The position numbers and the translations under genes were made by a program. A DNA stretch of 64,000 nt from Zancudomyces culisetae (lineage: Eukaryota; Kickxellomycota; Harpellomycetes; Harpellales; Legeriomycetaceae), in contig LSSK01000113.1 in the NCBI GenBank assembly GCA_001969505.1, positions 1-64,000 of the forward strand, read 5' to 3'. Each line of letters begins with the position of its first letter. Position 1 is the stretch's first letter. Of this stretch, positions 22,189 to 31,960 are shown one piece after another. Under the pieces are notes generated by a model. That model was not told where the DNA came from. It saw nothing but the letters and a program-made list of their open reading frames with translations, and made no database searches.

Positions 22189-25100
22189 TTATTGTTTGCT
22201 AAAATATGTTTGGTCTACTGATATATTCCCTGATGATGATGATCTTGTATGTCTATAAATTTTCTTTTTGCTTCCTTCGCCATGGTGATGTCCAAACCTA
22301 ACTAGTCCATTCGCATTTAATCCCGCCCTGGTTGCTGCCAATAAAATCTTTTCTTCATTGTCTATCTTTCCAAACTCGTCATTATCAATACTTATACCCA
22401 TATTCATATTCATACCCATGCCCATACCCATACCAATTTTCTTACTTCCTCCATTACCGTTACCGTTACCATTACCATTATTATTTTTACCATTTCCGTC
22501 ATTATTATTATTATTAATATTAGTATTATTATTATTATCATTACCAATGATGGTTCCAGTAATACCACCAGCTCCATTAACAGTCCTCATTATTCTACCT
22601 TTTCCTTCTTCTCCATCTTCAAAGATACCTCGACCGGGATTTTTGGCATTGATATACTTTAGAAAAGTAGATGAAGTCGTTATGATACTACTGGAATCCC
22701 TTGAATTGAAGTCAATCGAGTACTGGTTAAACTCTTGCCCATCAGTTCTTTCTTCAAGCCGCATGTTGTTCAGAGCTGCCTTTTTTGGTGGTGTCGAAGT
22801 GCAGCTTTTACTTCTTGTCCGGATGATGCTTTTACCCATGTACTCACCACTCTTCCCTATATTGATACTCTTGTCATCATTCCCAATTTCGTTTTCTCCT
22901 TCGTTTTCTCCTTTACCAAATTGATTCAATCCAATCTCTAAGCTATCTCTCCCAGGAAATTCTACTTTTTTTTTGCTTGAATCAATATCATCGGCTTCGT
23001 CTTCATAATATTGCTTCTTGGTTGTCCCTACCCCTTCACCCTCTAAATGTATATCCAAATTATCGTTTACTTTTTTCTCTCCCCAATTATCAAAATTTCC
23101 ATCATAATCTTTATCCTCACCTTGGTTTTTATCGCCTTGCCCTTGATTCTTATAAGAAACATTGTCATTATTGGTATCTTTATTACTTGTATTGTCAGAA
23201 GTCACCCCCTTACGTTGTCTAATAAGCATCTTTGCCGGCAGGATATCCTCCAACTGCTCCAAAACATCTCCATCCTTATCAGCTGCCAGAATTCGTACCA
23301 TAGAAGCTAATAACTGCGTTCGAGTTGAACTACTCCTGTCCCTGTTCACTTTTTCATATGTACTCTGTTCCCTAAAGTCAGAGTCATACTCAGATTGATA
23401 TTCGGATTCATACTCATACTCATACTCATACTCATACTCATAATCAGATTCACCAAGATGGATTTTACCAGGATTGCTTTTTTTTGATTCTTCTATCTTT
23501 GGAAATACAATCCCTTGTGATGTTTTATTATCCTCACTATCACCATTAAACCTTTCATCCCCGTTTACAACAAATAGCTTGTCCATCTCCTTGCTAAACT
23601 CCTTAAACATTTCTATCATCGCTTTTCTATTATTGAAAGATTTTGCTTTTTTGGTTTTTACAGTCCTTGAACACTCTAACCGTCCTTGCTTATCAGTCGT
23701 ATCTGTCTGTGTCTGTGTCTGTGTCTGTGTTTGTTTTTGTTTTTGTGAATATTTTTGTCTAAGATCAATCAAAGATGTCGAAAAATAATGCTTCTTTTTG
23801 CGATAGGTGTTGGTTTTATGGTTACCCAGCCTGTCCAATACTGTCAGATCCATCAAACTCCTACTCCTACTCCTACTCCTACTCCTACTCCTAATATTAC
23901 CCTTATTCCCACTTATAGTGTTATCCCTACTTTTACTTTTATTATTGTTTTTGATCGTTCTCCAGTATTTACTGTGTTGACCATAAAGTCTATATATCAG
24001 TTGGTTAATTCCTCGGCGTTCCACCAATTCATCAAATTTGCATTCCAATGCAATTTGTTTACTGTCGCTTTCCTTAACCAAATTATAAAAATTTTGATCA
24101 AAAATCGTCGATAGACTATCTTTTCTCTCTCGGTTTTCCAACATTCTACGCACTAATCTTGCCAATGCAATCCGAACATTCACCACTTTGTCACTCGCCA
24201 GCGACGCCAAAGACGGCAAGAAAAACTGATCAAAATCCACAGGGTCGGATGCTGGATCCGCTCCATCGCGTGCCAATAACGCTGAACATATCTGAATAAA
24301 AAACATCCGTCCTCTAAACGTATTTGAATGTGAAAATTCTATCACCGCCTGGAAATATTTGACTAGTAATTCGGGATCGTTTTTCGCTTTACTAAATAAA
24401 ATTGGAAATGCTGGCGCCACACTTTCCCGAACTCCAGCAACAGGATCCTTGGCCCATTCCATAGTCACAGGAAGTAGCTGATTGACCAGCACGTGTGGTG
24501 GAAACAAGTTGCACAGCTTAACCAACTGCGTTGCCATAATTTCACGCGTACGCCACAACCTACTGTCGTGTCGAAACACCTGTAAAACCATTGGTAGGCA
24601 CCGAAGTCGCGAGTTGATTTCAAAATACCTCAGTGTCTCTGCCAGGTTTTTTAACAAATACATCTTTACCTCATCAACCTCCAACAAGAACAAACAAAAA
24701 ACCTGCTCGAGTTGGTCAGTATTGTTGTTCCCGGAATGACCTGTCGCTCCATCCACCAAGTCTCCTTCTCTCGTGTTATAAAATGTTGGCTCGCTAACCA
24801 CCACTCTGGCTCTCGATGCTTCTATAGCGATGTCATCCTGAACTTTTTTTGTTGCCATACCACCACTTGCTGCAAATAAAGGCAAATCGATGGACTGGTA
24901 TTCGGAAAGTGTAGGCGTGGATAGTATTCTGGCTATCACGTGCAGCGAACACGCCAATGTTCTACGTACCGTAAAATCCTCAACTTTCACCAGAAAATTA
25001 TATGTATCCCTAAGCCGGTCCCACATATGAGAGCCCACAGCTTGCAGGATAGCCGGGAAATTGTATGCCACATGAAATAAAATACTGCTGTTACGATGGC

Positions 25101-27714
25101 TTTCACCTGATAGAATATTTACAGAACTTGAGCGATGGCTTAGTGAAAGATTTCCTGGCCCTCCGCTTGACTTTGAGGGAATCCATATCCCATCCACATT
25201 TCTTGGAATTGACAACCCTTGGTTACTTGTGCTGTCAATGCTGCTATCCATGTTGCTGAACTCACTCAGATCTATCACATTCCCTATCAGCTCTCCAAAC
25301 GCCCCATCTCCATACCCTCCTTCGTCTTCGTCATCTTGATCCCCTCCATCACTATCCAAATCAAGAGTCATTATACTTACATTGCTCGCCCTTTGTGCCT
25401 CATAAGCATTCGCCGCTTTTGTCACATGTTGGTTTACTAACACTATCAAAAAGTCTCTCAACTTTGGTGCATTTGCAAAAGCTATAAAGAGCTTTCCTAT
25501 ACCCTCAAACACTGCCATTTTTACTCTTTCATTAGACTCTTTACTGCTTGTGAGCCTTTCTATCAGCTGTATCCATTTCTTTTCGCCTACATATTTGGTA
25601 TCGCTGCTGTTTGCACCCACAAGCCGTGGCTGAATTCCGCCAGACGAGTCATTCTGCACAGGATTGACCTTTCCGCTCCATCTTTTGCCCAAAAGCCATC
25701 CGCTCATATTCTGCTTCTCGTTATTCTCGTCAGCCACAGGTTCCTCCGACCGAATTCTATTTATAGGCACTTGTATTTTTGGCTCTACAACTGCCTCTTT
25801 GCCTCCTGTTGCCCATCCGCTCTTTTTCAACCCCAGAAATGGCCAAGGAAATGTACTTGCGGTTTTCTCGACTTTCCCAACCTCCACAATCGACATAGGT
25901 GGCGAAAGCACTGAGGCTAGCCCAGGCAATCCATCACACGCGGCAACCCGCCTCACTCTCCAATTTTCATCTTGCACAAGAGATACAAACACTGGGTACA
26001 AAATATCATATGCCAACTCCCTTGAAACCACACTACTCAACGCCCCAACTGCTTTTGCTGCTGATCTACGAACCTCATACGACTTATCTTTGCTCGCTCT
26101 TTCCACAACTGGAACGAACACAGCTGGCTTGATGCTCCTTCCGTATTCATCTGCAACCATCGAAATCATATGCAGCATTGCTTTTATTCTCTTTATCCTT
26201 TGTCTCTCGTACACCTCTTCGTCGTCCTCTGATGTCCTTCCGCTTTGAGCCATCATTGCTATTTGAAAAAGCTTTAATTCGTCGTTCAATGACTTTTCCT
26301 CTCTTCCTTTGGTGGTAAGTCTTTTCAGCCTACGTGACTCGTTAAACTCTTCAGCTGGCTTAATAGGAGACCCTCCTGTTTCTGTTTCTGTTTCTGTTCC
26401 TACTCCCTCACCATTTTCAGATTCGCCAGAAAACAACCCAAAAAAGTCTGAAAGTCTGGATCCAACTGTACTCGAGCCTTCCATCTTTGCATCACCAATC
26501 CTTTTTGTCCCACCTCCAGCTCTTTCCGGCCCAGAATTTTCCGCCTGTACCAGTGTTTTGGTTTGTTGGCTTCTTCCCTTTACAATTATATCACGCTTTT
26601 CTGTTATATCCCTCTTTTCTAAAGCCAGTATCACTCCATGCAAAATGTGGGTATGGTACGCCTCAAAACTCAAATCTTTCCCCGCCATCACCATTGCGTG
26701 TTGAACACAGCTAGCAACTTTGATGTTTGTAGACAATATCAACCTCTGCAACCACTCTTGAAGATTCGTGGCCGAGGGCATCTTTCTCTCAAACACCTCT
26801 TCCCCCCTCCCTTTCCCCTTTCCCTTCCCCTTTTCCTTTACCACCTCATTTCCCTCTCGCTCCGTTCCTTTTCCTTTTCCTTTTCCTTTCTGTCCCATCG
26901 TTTCTCCACTCATCTCTGGCTGTTCAATTGAAATATTACCCTCATTCTCAACATTTTTATTATCGCCGCTGCACTGTACTTTTCCTTCGTCTTGTACACG
27001 AGTTTTTAAATACTTTTGATATTCTGCATAGTTTTCGAAATAATACCTAATTATTGGAAGTATATTTTGTGCCATAGCCTCATTAACCACTGAATTGTCA
27101 TCTTCTCCGAGCTTCATAAAAATTGGTATCAAAAAACACAACGCGTCTTCTGTTGATACCTTTTTGATTATTTTTCGAATCTCCTTTGCCACCCAAACCC
27201 GCTTCAGTATGAATATACTATTGTGACGTTTATATATAATATCAAATTGAGAAAGAGCATCTTCCCTCTCGGTTTTTGCTGGTTTACTTCCTCTTGCCCC
27301 TAATCGTAGCTTTAGCTGATCTTTTCTCATTTTTTTATCTGTTGGGTTCAGTTGGTACGATTTTCTATCACTACCACTATCGATATTGCTATTGCTGTTA
27401 CTACTGATACTGCTACTCCTAGCACTACTTACAATACCACCACCATTATCGCTATCGCACTTCTCCGACTCTTGCCACACCTCAGTTCTCTTATACTCCG
27501 TAATTTGCTCTCTGCCCTCTTCGTCTGTCGTTTCTCTAACAGAATCTGCTGCGCTATCCTCCATCAGACTCTGTTTTCCTACTTCCGCTTCCCCTTGCTT
27601 CACACATTCACTTACTTTCTCCATTTTCGTATTCTCTTTGCTGTATACCTGTATTAACATTAGTTTTCTCTTAAAAGATTCAACTACAGCTAAGATTTTT
27701 CCTCGTTCTAGCAC
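22189..27714 (-). CDS. HEAT-repeat phosphatase regulatory subunit (PPP4R1-like)
   Basis: 1841-residue single-exon ORF. The helical repeats match PP2A-A/PPP4R1-type HEAT units, for example DKSYEVRRSAAKAVGALSSV (about residue 545), ENWRVRRVAACDGLPGLASV (about 590), FTVRRTLACSLHVIARIL (about 915) and DKVVNVRIALARLVRRML (about 1180). Such proteins scaffold or target protein phosphatase 4 or 2A. The last 600 residues are disordered and carry dipeptide repeats (Arg-Ser, Thr-Gln, Tyr-Glu), Asn runs and Gly-Asn repeats. The start is ambiguous: Met codons at 27714 and at two places within 100 nt downstream are all possible. It is far longer than human PPP4R1 (about 950), mostly because of the low-complexity inserts. 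PPP4R4 is an alternative label. Confidence 0.75.
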   Translation of the reverse strand: MLERGKILAVVESFKRKLMLIQVYSKENTKMEKVSECVKQGEAEVGKQSLMEDSAADSVRETTDEEGREQITEYKRTEVWQESEKCDSDNGGGIVSSARSSSISSNSNSNIDSGSDRKSYQLNPTDKKMRKDQLKLRLGARGSKPAKTEREDALSQFDIIYKRHNSIFILKRVWVAKEIRKIIKKVSTEDALCFLIPIFMKLGEDDNSVVNEAMAQNILPIIRYYFENYAEYQKYLKTRVQDEGKVQCSGDNKNVENEGNISIEQPEMSGETMGQKGKGKGKGTEREGNEVVKEKGKGKGKGRGEEVFERKMPSATNLQEWLQRLILSTNIKVASCVQHAMVMAGKDLSFEAYHTHILHGVILALEKRDITEKRDIIVKGRSQQTKTLVQAENSGPERAGGGTKRIGDAKMEGSSTVGSRLSDFFGLFSGESENGEGVGTETETETGGSPIKPAEEFNESRRLKRLTTKGREEKSLNDELKLFQIAMMAQSGRTSEDDEEVYERQRIKRIKAMLHMISMVADEYGRSIKPAVFVPVVERASKDKSYEVRRSAAKAVGALSSVVSRELAYDILYPVFVSLVQDENWRVRRVAACDGLPGLASVLSPPMSIVEVGKVEKTASTFPWPFLGLKKSGWATGGKEAVVEPKIQVPINRIRSEEPVADENNEKQNMSGWLLGKRWSGKVNPVQNDSSGGIQPRLVGANSSDTKYVGEKKWIQLIERLTSSKESNERVKMAVFEGIGKLFIAFANAPKLRDFLIVLVNQHVTKAANAYEAQRASNVSIMTLDLDSDGGDQDDEDEGGYGDGAFGELIGNVIDLSEFSNMDSSIDSTSNQGLSIPRNVDGIWIPSKSSGGPGNLSLSHRSSSVNILSGESHRNSSILFHVAYNFPAILQAVGSHMWDRLRDTYNFLVKVEDFTVRRTLACSLHVIARILSTPTLSEYQSIDLPLFAASGGMATKKVQDDIAIEASRARVVVSEPTFYNTREGDLVDGATGHSGNNNTDQLEQVFCLFLLEVDEVKMYLLKNLAETLRYFEINSRLRCLPMVLQVFRHDSRLWRTREIMATQLVKLCNLFPPHVLVNQLLPVTMEWAKDPVAGVRESVAPAFPILFSKAKNDPELLVKYFQAVIEFSHSNTFRGRMFFIQICSALLARDGADPASDPVDFDQFFLPSLASLASDKVVNVRIALARLVRRMLENRERKDSLSTIFDQNFYNLVKESDSKQIALECKFDELVERRGINQLIYRLYGQHSKYWRTIKNNNKSKSRDNTISGNKGNIRSRSRSRSRSRSLMDLTVLDRLGNHKTNTYRKKKHYFSTSLIDLRQKYSQKQKQTQTQTQTQTDTTDKQGRLECSRTVKTKKAKSFNNRKAMIEMFKEFSKEMDKLFVVNGDERFNGDSEDNKTSQGIVFPKIEESKKSNPGKIHLGESDYEYEYEYEYEYESEYQSEYDSDFREQSTYEKVNRDRSSSTRTQLLASMVRILAADKDGDVLEQLEDILPAKMLIRQRKGVTSDNTSNKDTNNDNVSYKNQGQGDKNQGEDKDYDGNFDNWGEKKVNDNLDIHLEGEGVGTTKKQYYEDEADDIDSSKKKVEFPGRDSLEIGLNQFGKGENEGENEIGNDDKSINIGKSGEYMGKSIIRTRSKSCTSTPPKKAALNNMRLEERTDGQEFNQYSIDFNSRDSSSIITTSSTFLKYINAKNPGRGIFEDGEEGKGRIMRTVNGAGGITGTIIGNDNNNNTNINNNNNDGNGKNNNGNGNGNGNGGSKKIGMGMGMGMNMNMGISIDNDEFGKIDNEEKILLAATRAGLNANGLVRFGHHHGEGSKKKIYRHTRSSSSGNISVDQTYFSKQ
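23407..23893 (-). repeat. Coding hexamer repeats in the PPP4R1-like gene
   Basis: Three hexanucleotide arrays in the disordered region of the HEAT-repeat gene: TACTCA at about 23407-23446 (Tyr-Glu), GTGTCT at about 23702-23733 (Thr-Gln) and CTACTC at about 23856-23893 (Arg-Ser), as read on the plus strand. Confidence 0.85.
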
Positions 27715-29146
27715 ATTATTTACTTGTGTTGGTTAAATCTCGTTGAAATTAGTTTCCGATAATGTCACTATAATTTACGGAAAATAAAGTTATCCCTATG
27801 CGCTATTTTGAGATAAAACTATATGCGCGATTGGTAATGTAGTCTTTTCGTTGTTTTTGTTAATATTTTGTTGTGCTATAAAATGCAATAATTAAACAAA
27901 GTTCTTTTATTTATTTTTCATCGCACCGGTTGATTCACCAGTATTCCCACAAAAAGCTGGCTTTATTCAGACTTATCTTGTGTTTCAAGTTGTAGTCTTG
28001 ATAGATTCCTTTGTGGTTACTTTTTTTTTGCTATTTATTCTTAAATATAGTCTCAATAGTAAGTATTTTTGCTTTGGAAGTAAAAGTGGTCTGTATGATT
28101 AAAATTTCCTATTCGGTTATTGTTTTTTCGTTACAATTATTGCCAAATTTCCCAATGAATTTAGACTTTCCATTAATCCGTTCGAATAAATAGTTCCAAA
28201 AGAATCGAAATTGTAATAAATGAAATTAAAAAAATAAAAATAAAAACATCAACTTGTGTATTGTTCCTAAAAAAAAAAAGAATTTTTTTATTGCAAGTTA
28301 GCTAGCGCTACTAATTTTTTCCATCTAATGTATCCCTTAGAAAAAGTTCCCTATGTTAAGTACTTTTTATCTTTTATCAGAAGCTCCTCGAGCAAAGCTA
28401 TTCAGTTCTTGAGAACTAATATTAGTAAGCATGTAGTACTGTATAATCGTGGCCTTAAAAAAAAAGTGTGTAATACAAGAAAGTATGTTACAACACGGTG
28501 TAGTCATGTGGAATTTTTCACAGAAAAGGCTAGTGGTAAATAAGCAATACATTGAGCCGGAAATTACCAACATTGGATGAACTGTTACGTTGAGCATGAT
28601 AAAAATCCAGCCATCATCATTAAGCCATGTGCCGTAAATCTAGTAAGGTAGTCATAAGAGTTACTGTACCTAGTAGTATATAGAAGCTTTGTAGTATCTC
28701 TACACTTCGTCAACAATGTCCATCCAAAAAAAAAGAAAGCATTAAGAGATGAAAACTGTATTAGTGATGAATTTAATCTTTACTGGTATTAAAGAATATG
28801 TAATACTCGGTTATTTTGCGGTATCTTTTAAGTGATATGTTCAACCAGGTTCAAGATCAATTTTGGCATATAACACTGGTGTTTTTATTATATTCGGCCT
28901 ACGAAAGACTTTACTAGTTCTGGTTGCCATCAAATAATATTTATATGACTTTTACCGGAGTAAATATAGTAGCTTTCAATTTCTCACGTTTTATACCTCG
29001 CTAAATTATACTGCTATCTCACACAATGTATTATAAGACTTTTTTTTCAAAACAATAGAATATTGGTTGTTTCTACCAAAATAAAATATGTCTAGTTAGT
29101 ATAATAAAAATGCTGCCAAAAGTAAATGCAAAAAAGACAAAAGCTT
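27715..29146. other. Intergenic, no gene supported
   Basis: AT-rich region upstream of the PPP4R1-like gene and downstream of the tRNA pair. A 71-codon open frame at 28328-28543 shows no family resemblance. Pol III-type T runs occur just after the tRNA-Met gene, on its own strand. Confidence 0.5.
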
Positions 29147-29217
29147 AGCACCACCTAGTTTCGATCTAGGGACCTCAAGGTTATGAGCCTTGCGCGCTTC
29201 CTCTGCGCTATGGTGCT
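29147..29217 (-). tRNA. Initiator tRNA-Met (CAT)
   Basis: A full cloverleaf folds by eye: acceptor AGCACCA/TGGTGCT, D stem GCGC/GCGC, anticodon stem CAAGG/CCTTG with loop CTCATAA, T stem CCTAG/CTAGG with loop ATCGAAA, and no intron. The A1:U72 closing pair plus A54 and A60 in the T loop are eukaryotic initiator hallmarks, so this is initiator rather than elongator Met. The anticodon stem has A29:U41 where the usual initiator has G29:C41. It lies 3 nt after the tRNA-Glu gene on the same strand, and T-rich terminator sequence follows it. Confidence 0.95.
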
Positions 29218-29220
29218 TTT

Positions 29221-29291
29221 TCCGCAACGGGGAATGGAACCCCGGCCACGACGGTGAGAGCGTCGGATCCTAGCCACTAGACCATTGCGGA
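29221..29291 (-). tRNA. tRNA-Glu (CTC)
   Basis: Cloverleaf: acceptor TCCGCAA/TTGCGGA, D stem GTCT/GGAT, anticodon stem CGACG/CGTCG with loop CTCTCAC (anticodon CTC), and T stem CGGGG/CCCCG with loop TTCCATT. Position 57 is C (plus-strand base 29236), where a purine is nearly invariant. There is no intron. The next gene, initiator tRNA-Met, starts 3 nt downstream with no T-run between, so the pair is probably one Pol III transcript. Confidence 0.94.
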
Positions 29292-30088
29292 TATTTTTTG
29301 TTAACCAAGCTTAATTATATTATTTTGTAGACATACATTTACTATTGAACTCAAATTTATAGATTTTTAAGAGGATAACCTACATATTAACCATTTTGGT
29401 ATGATTTTATTCACTCTACAAGTTTTATATCTAGTTTTGTTTTTCTGAAAATCTAATAAGTATATTAAGTTATGTAGACTGTTTGAACTACAAGACATGT
29501 CGTGTATGTGAACAAACAACCTATCAATTCGAAAGGCCCCTGAACCAAGTTGTAGTACCTTGAAGTATATCTTTTATATCACAGCAGCAATAAAATATAT
29601 GTTCAGTGTCATAATTTATATTTCACTATACTTTTCTTTATCAGATATCTAACCAGACATTTTTTGCTGGTGACATTTTTATTCATGCTAACCTTGTGGT
29701 TTTTTACATTTTTATATTGGTGTTCTTTGTATTGTGTGCGTTTTTACTTTAGATTTCTTAAAAATGAAAAAGTAGATATATGGTATTAAGCTCTTTATTA
29801 ATTAAATGTAACTTTGGGCTGGGTTGTAATGGAACTTGGAATAGTGTACATTTAATCTTCATTAATATTTTATAATAAAGAAATCAGTTTAATGTAAACA
29901 TTTAATTAAAATCGAATTTTACTTGAAAAATAATTCTAGACACAAATAAAGCAAAAATATATCCAACTTTGCAAAAATATATTTTATTTCTCTACTGAAA
30001 AGCTAAAACACAAGCTTAGTAGTAATAAAATAAAACGATAACGAACAAGAAAGCGAACAGGAAAAAAAAGAAGAAAAGCAGGGACAAA
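29292..30088. other. Intergenic upstream of the tRNA pair and SAD1
   Basis: AT-rich sequence serving as 5' flank for both the minus-strand tRNA unit and plus-strand SAD1. No exon or RNA gene recognised. Confidence 0.5.
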
Positions 30089-31945
30089 ATGAGTAAAAGA
30101 AAATTAGAAACAGCCCAAGAAGATGGCTTGACGCACAAAACAACAAAAAAAGGCGAAATCGAAATGCTAGATCTTTATTTAGACACAGTCAATCGAAAGG
30201 TGTTGGATTTTGACTTTGAAAAGATCTGTAGCGTCACACTTTCCAATCTGAATGTATACTGTTGTCTAGTATGTGGACAATATTACCAAGGTAGGGGTAA
30301 AAACACAAAAGCATATATCCATAGTATTGATGAAGACCACAAAGTTTTTATAAATCTAAAAACTCTTAAAGTTTACATTTTGCCCGAAAATTACGAAATC
30401 TTTGACACCTCACTAAACGATATTAAAGCAATAATCGAACCCAAGTACTCAGAGGAACAAGTGGCAGCAATCGATACAGTGGAGCTCAGGGGTGTGGATT
30501 TGAATAATAAACGGTTTACCCCAGGGTATATTGGCTTAAACAACATTAAAAACAGCGACTACATTAACGTGATTATTCAAGCCCTCGTTCATATTCCTGA
30601 AATACGTAATCTAATGTTGTTACTACCAAACACCAACCAGGATGAATGGAGTACTTGCTATTCAGAATTGATAAAACAGTTTTCTTTGTTAACCAGAAAG
30701 ATGTGGCATACTTTTAATTTTAAATCTCATGTTAGCCCCCACGAATTTGTCCAGGAAGTTATCACACGAAGTAATGGAAGTTTTCGAGGAGAGTACCAGT
30801 GCGATGCGGCAGAATTTCTCACTTGGTTTTTGAACACACTTAACTTTGATTTCAAACAAGCAAGTAAACTCAAAGAAAAAATGAAAACGAGTACCGAGGA
30901 CAAGAATGTAAAAAAGGAGAAAAGGAGTAACCCGATCATTGGTAACTTCCAAGGGCTTATAAGAGTAATTACGCAAGACCTAAAGCTGACAAAACTCAGA
31001 GAACGACAGGAGGACCCGATAGAAATAGACTTTGACAACAAAGTAGAAAGGAAAGAAAACAAATTTTTGATCTTGGGATTGGAACTACCTCCTCCACCTC
31101 TATTTAGAGACGAGGGCGAAATAGTCATTCCGCAAATTCCATTGGTCACGCTATTGAAAAAATACAACGGGAGTTGTTCTGTGGTAAGTCGGGTTTCTTT
31201 AAATTCCTATTTATTTATTTTTACAAGAAAATGCTTATATTCCCTACAAAATGTTACGGAATTTTAAATTTTACAAAAAAATCGTGGCAACAAAACTATT
31301 TCTTAGGAACTAAAGGGGCATGCCAAGCAGTATGATATATTGAGCTTACCAAAGTATATCATAATTCATATAAAACGATTCGAGAAAAACAACTTTATGC
31401 TGGAAAAAAACCCGACCATAGTAAACTTTCCTACCCAGAATGTAGCGTTTGGAGATTTGATTTCCGAAAAGGACAATAAATACCAAAGCAAAAAGGCAAA
31501 GTCGCGGTTGTACGACTTGTTTGTAAATATAGCATATGAAAGCAAGTCATCGTCGCATGAGCAGCAGGACAATAACAACAATGCCTTCAGCAACCTTAAA
31601 AAACAAAGCGCAATCACGAACGCAATTAACGTCCAAAAGGCTACAAAGCTCCCGCCAGTCGCATTCCAAAGTTCTGGAGAGCGAAGTTCGTTTGGAAGTA
31701 CAACCACTGAATTGTATGGAAATAACCAGATTCTGGGCGCTCCTGTAGGCACAAAGAACGTAGACCTCAAAGCTAAAAATGAAAGTGGTGTAACCGTATT
31801 ACCTCTGGGAGGACAGTACGTGATGCATGTACGTGATCCCTCTACCAACCAGTGGTACCGGATATGTGATCTAGATGTCCAGCCAATAATTCCACAGCTG
31901 ATACCCCTTTCGGAATCCTACCTACAGATCTGGAAGCTAAAATAA
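30089..31945 (+). CDS. SAD1: U4/U6.U5 tri-snRNP protein Sad1/USP39 (inactive ubiquitin protease)
   Basis: Two exons, 30089-31183 and 31307-31945, joined across a 123-nt GTAAGT...TTAG intron in phase 0, for 577 residues. Sad1/USP39 is needed for tri-snRNP assembly and splicing. The ZnF-UBP domain is visible in SVTLSNLNVYCCLVCGQYYQ and the conserved HKVFINLKTLKVYILPENYE. In the USP fold the usual catalytic Cys box reads GLNNIKNSDYINVIIQAL, with D157 at the Cys position, as in other Sad1/USP39 proteins, so it is a pseudo-protease. Exon 2 gives YIIIHIKRFEKNNF and the terminal GGQYVMHVRDPSTNQWYRI. A longer Asn/Ser loop in the C-terminal half explains the extra length over yeast Sad1 (448). The stop is 15 bp from the end of the convergent P450-like gene. 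Confidence 0.93.
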
Positions 31946-31960
31946 ACTCTGCCCTGTCCT

